A stretch of DNA of 64,000 nt from Clostridia bacterium (GTDB taxonomy: Bacteria; Bacillota; Clostridia; TANB77; CAG-508). The translations under genes and the position numbers were made by a program. Position 1 is the stretch's first letter. Every line of letters begins with the position of its first letter. The stretch lies in the NCBI GenBank assembly GCA_017512025.1, contig JAFWHH010000008.1, positions 186,001-250,000 on the forward strand, in the 5' to 3' direction. Shown one piece after another: positions 36,195-45,702 of this stretch. The notes under the pieces were generated by a model, which had not been told where the DNA came from, made no database searches, and worked only from the letters and a program-made list of their open reading frames with translations.

Positions 36195-38534
36195 TTGAAG
36201 TTAATAGATAAATTTTTAAAAGTATTAGGTACAGATAGAAATACCTTTTTAACATATATATTAACGCTTATAACTATATATTTAACTATAGATAGAGTAG
36301 TTGAAATCATTTTAATGATTTTCACAGGTATAGGTTGTTCTTACTGGGGACCAATTCAATATGCATTAGCATTTGCATGTCCTATATTTGCATTCTTGTT
36401 CTCATGTAGTTCAAAATTTGCAGATTCAGAAGACACCAAGCTTTCATTCTTCCACTTATATGTAATTTCTTTATATTTGTTGGTACTATCAATGTTTAAC
36501 CAAGCTATCAACTCAGCTTGTTGGCTTGTATTAATGTCAGTTCCTTCATATGTAAAGGTTGCAACAGAGTACTCAAGTTTGATTGCACCTGCATTTAGAA
36601 GTATTTCATTATACTTACCATTAACAACATTCTATCCATTAATTAAATGGTTTATGTTTAAGATTGATGACTCTAAAGACTTTAGAGAGTCAATTTATGA
36701 ATATCCAGGTATTAACTTAGCAAACAAGAAAACAGGATTTACTGGACAATATAGTTGTGAAATAAAACTTTGTGTAGATAAACATACTGGAAAAGATGTT
36801 ATACTTCCTGAGGATAGACGTTTTGAATCAATGCTTGTTGTTGGTGTATCAGGATCTGGTAAAACATCACTTATATACGAACCAATGATTTGTAGAGATA
36901 TTGAGAAGAAAAACTTCTTCCATAAAACTGCAAAAGAATATGGGTTTGCTGCATTAAAGTCAGGTATCGCATCAATAAATGCTCCTTACGATAATGATTA
37001 TATAAATGATAATTTCTCTTTAGAAATGATTAAAGAGAATCCAAACAAATCTGGTACTTATAAATCATGTATGAATAAAATGATACGTGGTGAACAAGAT
37101 GGAAGAACAATTTTCAAAGATATTGGTGTAACATATATCTCACCTGATTTTGAATCAGTTTCAAGAGTATTAAATGTTGCTAAGAATTATCATGTTAAAG
37201 TAAATCTAGTTGATCCAAGTTCAGCTGATTCTGTTGGTTTAAACCCATTTGCTTATGATAATCCATTACAAGCATCAGTTGTTATATCAACAGTACTAAA
37301 GAACTTACACGAATCAACCCGAGCTGATTTAGATTTAAATTTAGGAGTACAAGCAAACTTTGCTTCTCAAGCAATTGAGAACTTATCTATATTACTAAAA
37401 GTAATGTATCCAAAAATGCATGATGGACAAATTCCTACATTAGAAGATATGTTAAATGCATTTAATGATTTCTCTATCATTCAAAGAATGACCGAAGAAA
37501 TGGAAAAAGATGCAGAACTTGCTGAACAATATAAAATACTTATTACGTACTTTAAAAAGAATTACTTCGCAGATAGTACATATAAAGCTGATACAGAAAA
37601 ATATATTTCATCAGCTACTACCCAACTTGATAACTTATTAAGATATCCTGGTATTAGAAATGTACTATGTAATAGAACAAATAATATAAACTTTGATGAA
37701 GCATTAGCAACTGGACAATTTACATTTGTATGTACAAGACGTGGTGATCTTGGAAATGCTGCTCATAAAGCATTTGGTTTATTCTTTATATTATCAATGC
37801 AATATGCAGTATTAAGAAGACCTGGTGTAGAAGCTACTAGAAATCCACATTTCTTATACATTGATGAATTTGCAGACTTCATCTCAAGTTCAACGGAGCC
37901 TATATTTACTATTTATAGAAAATATAGAGTTGGTGCAGTTATATCTGTACAAAACTTAGATCAATTAAATGCTGAAAACAAAAAATATAGAAAAACAATT
38001 ATCGCCAACTGTGCACACAAGATTGTCTTTGGTAACAACGAACCAGATGATAATGATTGGTGGTCAAGAGAGCTTGGAGAGAAATCAGAGTTCACATTTA
38101 ACAGAGATTACGATACTGAGAAAGGTGAATACACATCTAAGCTTGGCGGAATTAAAGCTAATAAGACACCTAACTTTAAACCTGGTAAAGTACAAGCCGT
38201 TAAGTTTAAAGAATGTATCTACAAGGTACGTGATGGTGGCGGAAAGAGTATTGTTGGATATGGTAAGTTAAACTTTATTGAATCTAAATATAAAGAAAAA
38301 CAACCAGAAACAAGATTCAACTTTACTAAATTTACTAGTGGTATGTCTGATACTGAAGATGATGATTCAGGAAAGAAATATAAAAGATCAAGTATTCCAA
38401 CATTCGTAAATGATGATGGAACTGATAAAGAATTAGATCCAATTCGTACAAATGGTTCGGATTCAATATTTGGTAGTCCAGAATCAGGAACAGCAATATT
38501 AGATAATCCACATAATAGAAAAAGTAAAAAATAG
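36195..38534 (+). CDS. VirD4/TraG-like type IV coupling ATPase
   Basis: 779-aa membrane ATPase of the coupling-protein family that moves DNA or protein substrates to a type IV secretion channel. The N-terminal ~180 residues hold several membrane helices. Walker A GVSGSGKT is near residue 217 and Walker B FLYIDEFADF near 553, followed by the conserved VGAVISVQNLDQL. The C-terminus is a soluble charged tail (about 690-779). No ATG start exists. The TTG at 36195 has GGTGA 5 nt upstream and is preferred over TTG at 36177 or GTG at 36183/36186. No VirB4, VirB6 or relaxase gene is nearby and its base composition matches the chromosome, so it is an orphan or part of a dispersed system. Confidence 0.85.
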   Translation: MKLIDKFLKVLGTDRNTFLTYILTLITIYLTIDRVVEIILMIFTGIGCSYWGPIQYALAFACPIFAFLFSCSSKFADSEDTKLSFFHLYVISLYLLVLSMFNQAINSACWLVLMSVPSYVKVATEYSSLIAPAFRSISLYLPLTTFYPLIKWFMFKIDDSKDFRESIYEYPGINLANKKTGFTGQYSCEIKLCVDKHTGKDVILPEDRRFESMLVVGVSGSGKTSLIYEPMICRDIEKKNFFHKTAKEYGFAALKSGIASINAPYDNDYINDNFSLEMIKENPNKSGTYKSCMNKMIRGEQDGRTIFKDIGVTYISPDFESVSRVLNVAKNYHVKVNLVDPSSADSVGLNPFAYDNPLQASVVISTVLKNLHESTRADLDLNLGVQANFASQAIENLSILLKVMYPKMHDGQIPTLEDMLNAFNDFSIIQRMTEEMEKDAELAEQYKILITYFKKNYFADSTYKADTEKYISSATTQLDNLLRYPGIRNVLCNRTNNINFDEALATGQFTFVCTRRGDLGNAAHKAFGLFFILSMQYAVLRRPGVEATRNPHFLYIDEFADFISSSTEPIFTIYRKYRVGAVISVQNLDQLNAENKKYRKTIIANCAHKIVFGNNEPDDNDWWSRELGEKSEFTFNRDYDTEKGEYTSKLGGIKANKTPNFKPGKVQAVKFKECIYKVRDGGGKSIVGYGKLNFIESKYKEKQPETRFNFTKFTSGMSDTEDDDSGKKYKRSSIPTFVNDDGTDKELDPIRTNGSDSIFGSPESGTAILDNPHNRKSKK

Positions 38535-38543
38535 TTTTAATAT

Positions 38544-38577
38544 AAAAATAACTGGAATATAATTCCAGTTATTTTTT
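38544..38577 (+). terminator. Terminator after the VirD4-like gene
   Basis: Stem AATAACTGGAA / TTCCAGTTATT followed by a T run. Confidence 0.85.
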
Positions 38578-38600
38578 GCTCTTCCCTCTCTCTTCACCAC

Positions 38601-38628
38601 AAAAAAATAAACCCTATCGGGTTTATTC
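38601..38628 (-). terminator. Terminator after the replication-relaxation-like gene
   Basis: Minus strand: AATAAACCCGATAGGGTTTATT followed by TTTTT. It sits between the convergent genes, in addition to the terminator at 38544-38577. Confidence 0.8.
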
Positions 38629-38632
38629 TTTA

Positions 38633-39571
38633 TTAATCTAATAATTTTATTTTTGTATTTTTCATCTTGAACTTTCCAGTATCTTCGCTCTTAACAAATT
38701 CAACTAGTGATTCATCTAGACTTTCATCGTTTTGTTTTAAATCTGTTGTATAGTATAATTTAATCTTATTTATTTGAACATTATTAAGTACTACTGCTTT
38801 AAACGCTTCTGCAATATGTTTATCATCTTCACAAACAATAATCAATTGTGGTAAGCTCTTAAATCCAGAATCACCAGGAACAAAGTTCTCATAGAAATCT
38901 TTATAGAATTTCATCTTATCAATGAACTTCTTCTCCCAATCATCTTCTCTTCTTATAACTTCAAATACGAAATCTAATGATTTATCATTTTTAGTTAATT
39001 TGATACATCCACCTGTAGCTCTAAATGTTTTTCCTAATTGTTTTGCATTAAGAGATGGCTTTGGAGTATAACTATCAAAAGCTTTAACTTTTCTTAAATA
39101 AGCAATGATAATTTGATTTCCAGCTAATCTCTTCTTTATCATAGCAACTGGTTTAGTATTATCAGTTGGTTGCCACTTACATTCCTCACCTCTTGAGTTT
39201 AATAAGTATTTACCCATCTTCTCTAAACAATATATTCTATATATTCCTTTTCCGTCATCAGAATTGAAATAATATCTAGTTAAAATCTTTGTTTTAACCA
39301 ATTGATCTAATTTTCCATTTAATTTATCTTGAGTCTTTGGATCAAAACCATTAATCTCTAATAATTGGAATAATTGTCTTGAAGTAATAAACTCAAATTC
39401 ATTTACTAATGATAACACTTTAAAGTGTAAATCATTAATGTGTCCTAAATTAATTCTTTGTACTATTTGATTCATTGAAACATATCCATCTTTACCATCA
39501 AATACTTTTATTTCACCTTCTCTAATTGCAAAAGGTGATGTTAATGCTTTTATCTCATTATCCTCTACCAA
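38633..39571 (-). CDS. Replication-relaxation-like DNA-processing protein
   Basis: 312-aa protein with a winged-helix-like N-terminal half (ITSRQLFQLLEINGFDPKTQ, about residues 58-130). The C-terminal half resembles a nuclease fold (SLDFVFEVIRRED, then QLIIVCEDDKHIAEAF). This is the pattern of the Replic_Relax family, found next to conjugation and plasmid-transfer genes. It is encoded convergently with the VirD4-like ATPase, which supports a DNA-transfer or DNA-handling role. It is 18 nt downstream of the S1-domain gene, and AGGAGG lies ahead of the ATG. Confidence 0.65.
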   Translation of the reverse strand: MVEDNEIKALTSPFAIREGEIKVFDGKDGYVSMNQIVQRINLGHINDLHFKVLSLVNEFEFITSRQLFQLLEINGFDPKTQDKLNGKLDQLVKTKILTRYYFNSDDGKGIYRIYCLEKMGKYLLNSRGEECKWQPTDNTKPVAMIKKRLAGNQIIIAYLRKVKAFDSYTPKPSLNAKQLGKTFRATGGCIKLTKNDKSLDFVFEVIRREDDWEKKFIDKMKFYKDFYENFVPGDSGFKSLPQLIIVCEDDKHIAEAFKAVVLNNVQINKIKLYYTTDLKQNDESLDESLVEFVKSEDTGKFKMKNTKIKLLD

Positions 39572-39589
39572 CTTAAATACCTCCTAAAT

Positions 39590-40396
39590 TTATTTAACAA
39601 TTATTAATTTAATCTTCTTTTTCTCTGGTATTATTTTTTTAACGTACACATTTACGTTTTGTCCATACTCAATTCCGTCTTTATATTCAGCTAGACCAAC
39701 TAGATTTGGTTTAAGTTCAACAAAAATTCCGTTTTTAGATTTTTCAACTTCTCTTGCTTTTCCAACTATAGTTGAACCTTCAACAATATCCTTAACATTT
39801 TCTTCCCATGTTCCAAGAAGCTCTTTATATGTCAAAATAATCTTGTCTTGGCTTTTGTCTATAGATTTTACCATAACGTTAATTTTTTGTCCAACTCTTA
39901 TTCTTTCTCTTGGTGATTTTATTCTAGCTACTGAAATATCTTCTATATGAAGAAGTCCTACAACTCCTCCACCGATTTCAACGAAAGCTCCATAAGGTTG
40001 TATGCTTTTAACTATACCTTTTAATACATTTCCTTCTGCTACATCTTCCTTTACCCAAGACATAGCCTCTTTTTCAACATCTTTTCTTGATAAAATGTAA
40101 TTATTTGCTTCATCAATACCTTTTACTTTAAATTGGACATATTTATTTACCTTGCTTGTACTAACATTCTTCTTAAATAAATCAATGTCCTCACTGGCAT
40201 TTGTCTCAATTTCATTTCTATTGATTATACCCATTTTATTATCTGCAAACTGAACATACAAATTATAATTCTCATCGCAATTTGTAACTTTTGCTTCAAG
40301 AATCTCCTGTGTGTTTATTGCATTGTTCAATGTACTTTCACCAATAGTTTTGTTCTCGACAAACCAGCCCTCTGGAACAAACTTTTGATATTTCAT
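39590..40396 (-). CDS. S1-domain RNA-binding protein (ribosomal protein S1-like)
   Basis: 268 aa with three S1 modules at about residues 28-105, 118-190 and 200-268. The central one is the best conserved (GIVKSIQPYGAFVEIGG, VGLLHIEDIS). The first and third are diverged. Short three-domain S1 proteins of this kind in Clostridia bind mRNA or assist translation; they are not full-length S1. The start has AAGGAGAAAATTAA upstream. Confidence 0.85.
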   Translation of the reverse strand: MKYQKFVPEGWFVENKTIGESTLNNAINTQEILEAKVTNCDENYNLYVQFADNKMGIINRNEIETNASEDIDLFKKNVSTSKVNKYVQFKVKGIDEANNYILSRKDVEKEAMSWVKEDVAEGNVLKGIVKSIQPYGAFVEIGGGVVGLLHIEDISVARIKSPRERIRVGQKINVMVKSIDKSQDKIILTYKELLGTWEENVKDIVEGSTIVGKAREVEKSKNGIFVELKPNLVGLAEYKDGIEYGQNVNVYVKKIIPEKKKIKLIIVK

Positions 40397-40470
40397 TTAA
40401 TTTTCTCCTTGTCTTTTGTATATTTACACTATTATATAATTAATTTTTTCGTTTTACAATACCCCAAAAT

Positions 40471-41190
40471 TTAGTTTTTAAGAGCTTCTACTTCGGCTTC
40501 TGATAAATATCTCCACTCTCCTATTTTAAGGCTTTTAACGTCAATCTGACCAATCTTAGCTCTATGTAAAGCAATAACTTTCTTACCTACCGCTTCACAC
40601 ATCTTTCTAACTTCTCTGTTCTTACCTTCATGAATCGTAATTTCCACTCTTGATATATTTTTGTCTCTATCAATTTTAAGAATCTTAACTTTAGCCTTTC
40701 CAGAAACATAGTCCTCTATCTCAACACCATTTTTAAGCTTCTGGACATCTTCATCAGTAATAATTCCCCTAACAGTCGCATTATAAGTTTTTTCTACTTC
40801 ATGTTTTGGATGAGTAACTTTATAAATAAAATCACCATCATTTGTTAAAATTAATGCACCCGATGTATACATATCAAGTCTTCCAACTGGTAATAGTGTC
40901 TCACCTGTACCTTTAACAAGCTCCACAACTGTTGGTCTGTCAAACTGATCTTTAGCAGTTGTTACATATCCAACCGGTTTATTTAATAAAACATATTTCA
41001 AATTTTGAACTGTTTTAATCTTTTTACCATCAACAACTACATCATCTTTATCTCCATCAACTTTAGTTCCAAGCTCTGTAACTACACTTCCATTTACACT
41101 AACTTTTCCATCTAAAATTAATTCTTCTGCCTTTCTACGTGAACAGAATCCAGAATTAGCTATAAATTTTTGAAGTCTCATTTCTTCCAT
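40471..41190 (-). CDS. rluB: 23S rRNA pseudouridine synthase RluB-type
   Basis: RsuA/RluB-family enzyme converting uridine to pseudouridine in 23S rRNA. The N-terminal S4 domain reads MRLQKFIANSGFCSRRKAEE. The catalytic motif is PVGRLDMYTSGALILTNDG and the fold ends with GKNREVRKMCEAVGKKV. The start ATG at 41190 has GGAGG 9 nt upstream. An in-frame ATG at 41226 would overlap rluD and lacks a site. It follows rluD by 4 nt, so the two pseudouridine synthases are coupled. Confidence 0.93.
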   Translation of the reverse strand: MEEMRLQKFIANSGFCSRRKAEELILDGKVSVNGSVVTELGTKVDGDKDDVVVDGKKIKTVQNLKYVLLNKPVGYVTTAKDQFDRPTVVELVKGTGETLLPVGRLDMYTSGALILTNDGDFIYKVTHPKHEVEKTYNATVRGIITDEDVQKLKNGVEIEDYVSGKAKVKILKIDRDKNISRVEITIHEGKNREVRKMCEAVGKKVIALHRAKIGQIDVKSLKIGEWRYLSEAEVEALKN

Positions 41191-41194
41191 ATAT

Positions 41195-42106
41195 CTAATC
41201 CTCCATTCTTCTGTCACATATTTCAATTACTTTTTTAAAGTACTCTGGAATATCCGCTTCTAAATGAATTGCTTTCCCAGTAATTGGATGTTTGAAATCT
41301 AAGCTTTTAGCATGCAGCATTTGTCCTTCAACTCCAAACTCATTCTTTCCGTTTGAATATACATCATCCCCAACAACTGGATGTCCAATTTGTGACATAT
41401 GTACTCTTATTTGGTGAGTTCTACCAGTATCTATCTTAATTTCAAGTAAAGTATAATTATCATATCTCTTAAGAACTTTAAAGTGAGTTATTGCTTCCTT
41501 ACCATCTTTATCAACAGCCATTTTCTTTCTATCTTTTTTACTTCTAGCAATCGGCATATTAATTGTTGCTTCATCTTCTTTTATTATTCCTCTGACAAGA
41601 GCAATATATATCTTCTTAACTTCCCTATTCTTAATTTGTTCACTCATTTTAAGATGAGCATTATCATTCTTAGCTACAACTAATAATCCTGATGTATTCT
41701 TATCTAATCTGTGAACGATACCTGGTCTAATCTCTCCTCCAATTCCAGAAAGAGAATCTTTACATATATTCATAATCGCATTAACTAATGTTCCATCTGG
41801 ATTTCCATTAGCTGGATGAACAACCATTCCTTTTGGTTTGTTAACAACTATGATATCAGAATCTTCATACACGATTTCTACTGGAATATCTTGAGCTACT
41901 AATCCAATATCTTTAGCTTCTGGAATATCTATTTTAATTACATCTCCAGCTTTTACCTTGTATGAACTTTTCTTTACTTCACCATTAACAGTAATATTAT
42001 TACTTTCAAGTAATTTTTGAATCGTAGCTCTTGATAAGCTTTCATCTTTTGTTGAAATATATGAATCTAATCTAACATTATCAAATTCATCAACTATTAT
42101 TTCCAC
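41195..42106 (-). CDS. rluD: Pseudouridine synthase RluD-type
   Basis: 303 aa with an N-terminal S4 domain (VRLDSYISTKDESLSRATIQ) and the RluA/RluD catalytic core. The motif HRLDKNTSGLLVVAKN holds the catalytic Asp. The GRTHQIRVHMSQIGHPVVGD segment is typical. The family modifies 23S rRNA helix 69 (RluD) or similar sites; exact targets cannot be read from the sequence. It overlaps lspA by 17 nt. Confidence 0.93.
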   Translation of the reverse strand: MEIIVDEFDNVRLDSYISTKDESLSRATIQKLLESNNITVNGEVKKSSYKVKAGDVIKIDIPEAKDIGLVAQDIPVEIVYEDSDIIVVNKPKGMVVHPANGNPDGTLVNAIMNICKDSLSGIGGEIRPGIVHRLDKNTSGLLVVAKNDNAHLKMSEQIKNREVKKIYIALVRGIIKEDEATINMPIARSKKDRKKMAVDKDGKEAITHFKVLKRYDNYTLLEIKIDTGRTHQIRVHMSQIGHPVVGDDVYSNGKNEFGVEGQMLHAKSLDFKHPITGKAIHLEADIPEYFKKVIEICDRRMED

Positions 42107-42575
42107 GAGCCTCTTCCCTCCTGTAATTTACTATACTAGCAATCCCAACTATAACTACACCTAAAACAACACATATATCTGCAAAGTTAAAGATCGGAAA
42201 TTCAAAGAAACTACTTATATCTATAAAATCAATAACATATGATCTAAATGCTCTATCTATAAAGTTTCCAAATCCACCTGCTATAAGCATTGCTGCACCA
42301 ATAGCATATAATCCTTTTATCTTTGTAAATTTAAAGCAAACTAACCCAACTATCACAGCTAAGATTATTAATGTAAGTATTGAGAAAAACTTAACATGTC
42401 CGCTGGCAAATCCAAATGCAATTCCTCTATTTTCACAATATGTGAAATCCAATAATCCGTTAATTATAGTTTTCGGTAATGCTTCTTTATTCATTACAAC
42501 TAATATTTTTGAAACTTGATCGATCACAATAAGTGAAATCATCAAAATAAAAAACTTAATCTTGCTCATAAACAT
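42090..42575 (-). CDS. lspA: Lipoprotein signal peptidase
   Basis: Signal peptidase II, an integral membrane aspartic protease that processes lipoproteins. Four helices and the active-site motifs are visible: NRGIAFGFASG, GGFGNFIDRAF (first Asp) and IFNFADICVVLG (second Asp). A GAAAGAGTTAG purine-rich stretch precedes ATG 42575 and ATG 42569; the former is used here. Further upstream ATGs fall inside the preceding gene. It overlaps both neighbours, typical of a tight operon lspA-rluD-rluB. Confidence 0.93.
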   Translation of the reverse strand: MFMSKIKFFILMISLIVIDQVSKILVVMNKEALPKTIINGLLDFTYCENRGIAFGFASGHVKFFSILTLIILAVIVGLVCFKFTKIKGLYAIGAAMLIAGGFGNFIDRAFRSYVIDFIDISSFFEFPIFNFADICVVLGVVIVGIASIVNYRREEARGNNS

Positions 42576-44280
42576 TTCTAACTCTTTCATATATTTTAAA
42601 GTATTCATCACTATATATTAATGAATAGTTTGTATCTTTATTTAATAAAGAGCTTAGCTTTGAATTCTCACATGTAATTACATGTGTAATTCTATATTCG
42701 CTAAATTTCTCTTCATAATCCATGGATAATGAATTTACCCCCATAAAATCTGAGAAAATATCATTACCTTCATATTTGCCAGATTCGTTCTTTTGTCCGT
42801 TAAATTCTGGCGCATATAAATCAGCTCTTGAATCTATGAATACTGGTATTCCTTGGAATAATAAATAACTTCCATAATTATACTCATTATATAATCTTAA
42901 TTTTTCTTTTCCCCATACAGGAATCAATTCTCTATTAATATATTCAGCAGCTGCAACCGGGTAAGATGTTTCATCTACAAAAGGATCATTTTTCTTTGTT
43001 TTACCTTCATACGCAGCTATCGCACTCATACTAAAAATAATTGCAATCATAAATACATTAACTAAAAGCTTAAGCTCTTCTTTACTTGACTCATCCACCT
43101 TGAAAAGCCCCTTAATATTACGTATAACCTTACAGAAAAGTCTTACCAATATAAAGTTTCCAATCAGTACTAACATTGAAATCTGTCTTTGTGAGAAAAA
43201 GCTTAAAGCTATCAATCCAAGTAACATATAAAAATCGCATAATCTAATTTTAGCTCTTGAAAAAATAAGTGTACCAAATACAAGTATAAGAATAATAATC
43301 ATATTTTCATGAGATACTAATACAAGTGGTTGATGCTCGCTTATACTCTCTGTTGTATTACCTTGCATCGTTTTTATTAAATAAGTATATGGAACATCTT
43401 TTATTGGTGTACATAGACCCATAAACGCACAAATAATCATAATTACGATAAGCCATTTAGCATTTTTCTTCCTTTCAAGTTCAATCTTATTTGTCTTACA
43501 AAATCTAGATTCAACTAATTTGTCATGCTCCATTATCTTTTCTTTTAAAGTTTCACGTTGCTTGATATATTCATCTTTTCCAAGCTTTTTCTTTTTAAAT
43601 CTAAGGAAGAATTTCTTAATATGATTTTCATAATCATATGTAGCAATACCAGTACATGCCCAATCTGCAATATATGGCATAAATAACACGAAATAGAATG
43701 GCCATACGGCACAATGAAGATTTGCAATAAGCCACGATATCACAATTAAACCAATTGCATATAAAATATTCTTCTTTTTTATAAACATCTCAATAAAGAA
43801 TATTGCAAGTACAAATAACAAATAAGTAACAAGTTGTGCCCTTGCAGCAATAAAATGCTTCAAACAATAAATCGTACCTATTGTAATCAAAAATGATATA
43901 TTATGATTTTTATTAAGTTTTATATTAATAAAATATATTAATAATCCTAAAGTTATCGCCAATACACATGTTGTTACATATAAACCATTGAATCCATACA
44001 CACTATATATCTTAAAAGTTAAAAAATCATATAACCAATGAGGATATGTATATGGTAAATTGTGATATGAAAAATGATCTTTCATATCTAATCCTTTATT
44101 CCATGGTAATAAATCTTTTACATCTTGTGTTGTATTCTGAATTACTTCACCAATTTTAATTGTATAAAAAGTATCATTTTGAAATGTCTTTGGTGTCATT
44201 GACCACGCAAAAAACACGATAGTTATAATAAAAAATATTTCTATAAAAAACTTTAAAACTTTATTAACTTTTGTATTCAT
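42556..44280 (-). CDS. Polytopic membrane protein, possibly GT-C-type
   Basis: 574 aa with about ten hydrophobic helices and a soluble C-terminal domain (about 430-574) ending in FKIYERVRN. Near the N-terminus a loop after the first helix contains NDTFYTIKIGEV and YTYPHWLYDFLTF, which recalls the first external loop of GT-C glycosyltransferases. The C-terminal domain has IPVFIDSRADLYAPEF. No definite family assigned. It overlaps lspA by 20 nt and heads that operon. Confidence 0.6.
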   Translation of the reverse strand: MNTKVNKVLKFFIEIFFIITIVFFAWSMTPKTFQNDTFYTIKIGEVIQNTTQDVKDLLPWNKGLDMKDHFSYHNLPYTYPHWLYDFLTFKIYSVYGFNGLYVTTCVLAITLGLLIYFINIKLNKNHNISFLITIGTIYCLKHFIAARAQLVTYLLFVLAIFFIEMFIKKKNILYAIGLIVISWLIANLHCAVWPFYFVLFMPYIADWACTGIATYDYENHIKKFFLRFKKKKLGKDEYIKQRETLKEKIMEHDKLVESRFCKTNKIELERKKNAKWLIVIMIICAFMGLCTPIKDVPYTYLIKTMQGNTTESISEHQPLVLVSHENMIIILILVFGTLIFSRAKIRLCDFYMLLGLIALSFFSQRQISMLVLIGNFILVRLFCKVIRNIKGLFKVDESSKEELKLLVNVFMIAIIFSMSAIAAYEGKTKKNDPFVDETSYPVAAAEYINRELIPVWGKEKLRLYNEYNYGSYLLFQGIPVFIDSRADLYAPEFNGQKNESGKYEGNDIFSDFMGVNSLSMDYEEKFSEYRITHVITCENSKLSSLLNKDTNYSLIYSDEYFKIYERVRNVYEQD

Positions 44281-44377
44281 AAAAACTCCTTTTCTCTCGA
44301 GTGTAATTATATCAATTTAGCCTCTTTTTGGCAATAAAATCAATTGTTTTTCTTATGTCAATTTTGCACTATTTCCA

Positions 44378-44406
44378 TTGATTTCCATATATTCTTATGA
44401 TAATAT
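44378..44406 (+). promoter_or_regulatory. Promoter of pflA
   Basis: TTGATT, 17-nt spacer ending in TGA, TAATAT (extended -10), 40 nt before the start codon. Confidence 0.65.
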
Positions 44407-44445
44407 GCAAAAAAAGGAAAACACTATAATTGAAAGGAAAAAATT

Positions 44446-45171
44446 ATGGATAAAAAACTTTTTGCAAGGGTTCATTCAATTGATACATTAGGAGCAGTTG
44501 ATGGACCAGGAATTAGATTTATAATCTTTATGCAAGGCTGTGGATTACAATGTAAATATTGTCAAAATAGAGACACATGGGATTGTTCTTTAGGAACAAA
44601 TTATACAGTTGATGAAATAGTTTCTAAAATACTAAGATATAAAAATTATTTTGTAGCATCTGGTGGTGGCGTTACAATTAGCGGTGGTGAACCACTCCTT
44701 CAACAAGATGTATTAATTGAATTATTTAAAGAATTAAAAAAGAACAATATATCTACTGCAATAGATACATCTGGTAATTTTCCATTAACAGATAAATTAA
44801 AAGAACTAATAGATTTAACAGATTTATTCTTATTAGATATAAAATGTATAAATGATAAAAAATGTAAAGATTTAACTGGTGTATCTAATAAATTAGAGCT
44901 TGAATTTGCTAACTACCTATCTAGCATTAACAAAGACTTTTGGATTAGACAAGTACTAGTACCAGGATATACTGATGATGAAAACGATTTATTAAAGCTA
45001 AAAGATTTTATTCATTCACAAACAAGCTTAAGACGAGTTGATATTCTTCCTTATCATGACTTTGGAAGATTTAAATGGGAAAACTTAAATGTTGAATATC
45101 CTTTAGATGGTGTAAGAACCGCTACAAATGAAGATGTTGCAAGGGCAAAAAGGATATTAGATATTGAATAA
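44446..45171 (+). CDS. pflA: Pyruvate formate-lyase activating enzyme
   Basis: Radical-SAM enzyme that installs the glycyl radical on PflB. The 4Fe-4S motif is GCGLQCKYCQNRDTWD (Cys32, Cys36, Cys39). It is followed by ISGGEPLLQ, a SAM-binding motif, and the conserved PYHDFGRFKW near the C-terminus. 241 aa is normal. It lies 2.6 kb upstream of pflB rather than adjacent. A clear ribosome site (GAAAGGAAAAA) precedes the ATG. Confidence 0.96.
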   Translation: MDKKLFARVHSIDTLGAVDGPGIRFIIFMQGCGLQCKYCQNRDTWDCSLGTNYTVDEIVSKILRYKNYFVASGGGVTISGGEPLLQQDVLIELFKELKKNNISTAIDTSGNFPLTDKLKELIDLTDLFLLDIKCINDKKCKDLTGVSNKLELEFANYLSSINKDFWIRQVLVPGYTDDENDLLKLKDFIHSQTSLRRVDILPYHDFGRFKWENLNVEYPLDGVRTATNEDVARAKRILDIE

Positions 45172-45177
45172 ATAAAA

Positions 45178-45211
45178 AAGACAAAGTATTTTAAAATGCT
45201 TTGTCTTTTAT
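45178..45211 (+). terminator. Terminator after pflA
   Basis: Stem AAAAGACAAAG / CTTTGTCTTTT separated by a short AT loop that itself pairs, followed by T's. Confidence 0.85.
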
Positions 45212-45229
45212 TTGTATAGTAGACATAAT

Positions 45230-45258
45230 TTGATAAAATCCTCCTTTCGGTGTATAAT
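45230..45258 (+). promoter_or_regulatory. Promoter of the orphan gene at 45348
   Basis: TTGATA, 17-nt spacer, perfect TATAAT. It is followed by about 90 nt of leader with an inverted repeat (ATGTATGCGTATGC ... GTATACAT). Confidence 0.8.
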
Positions 45259-45347
45259 ATATGTATGCGTATGCTTTTGTATACATTCTCTTTTTCATCA
45301 CACTAGAAACATCTAAGCGCAAATAAATTTATTTGGGAGGACTGACT

Positions 45348-45656
45348 ATGTCAAAAGCCAAAATTACAATTGATGCACTGGGTTCCACCTCTACATGCGA
45401 AAAGCTTCTGGAGAGAATCGACTTTACTGGAGTTAAAGAGGTATTCATCCAGAAACTCAGCAACACTGAAGGTGGACCTGCCGACGTCACATATGTCTTC
45501 AAAGACATGGAAATCGTTGTCCACAATGGTTTCGGCGTTGGCTATGGCGGCACAGGACCTAGCGCCCTTGTTGATCATCTGGTCAAGATTGGCTTCTCTA
45601 AGGAGAATGCCGAGCGGGTTTACACCTGTCATGACAAGGAGCTTTCTCTTCGCTGA
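45348..45656 (+). CDS. Orphan GC-rich gene: 102-aa protein, unknown
   Basis: Small soluble protein, not recognised. It contains a Gly-rich loop (NGFGVGYGGTGPSALVDHL) and ends GFSKENAERVYTCHDKELSLR. The fold is probably alpha/beta (KITIDALGSTSTCEKLLER opening). The start ATG at 45348 has GGGAGG 7 nt upstream; an earlier TTG at 45333 lies in the ribosome site. Bases 45481-45540 have 28 G/C of 60, well above the flanks. It has its own promoter and terminator between pflA and rpsR and no neighbours of the same kind, so it appears acquired. Confidence 0.78.
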   Translation: MSKAKITIDALGSTSTCEKLLERIDFTGVKEVFIQKLSNTEGGPADVTYVFKDMEIVVHNGFGVGYGGTGPSALVDHLVKIGFSKENAERVYTCHDKELSLR

Positions 45657-45662
45657 GCATCA

Positions 45663-45702
45663 AAAAATCCCGGTACACGTTGTGTCCCGGGATTCATTTT
45701 TA
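45663..45702. terminator. Terminator after the orphan gene
   Basis: Stem AATCCCGG / CCGGGATT with an inner ACAC/GTGT pairing, flanked by A6 and a T-rich stretch. It sits between convergent genes and serves both. Confidence 0.87.
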
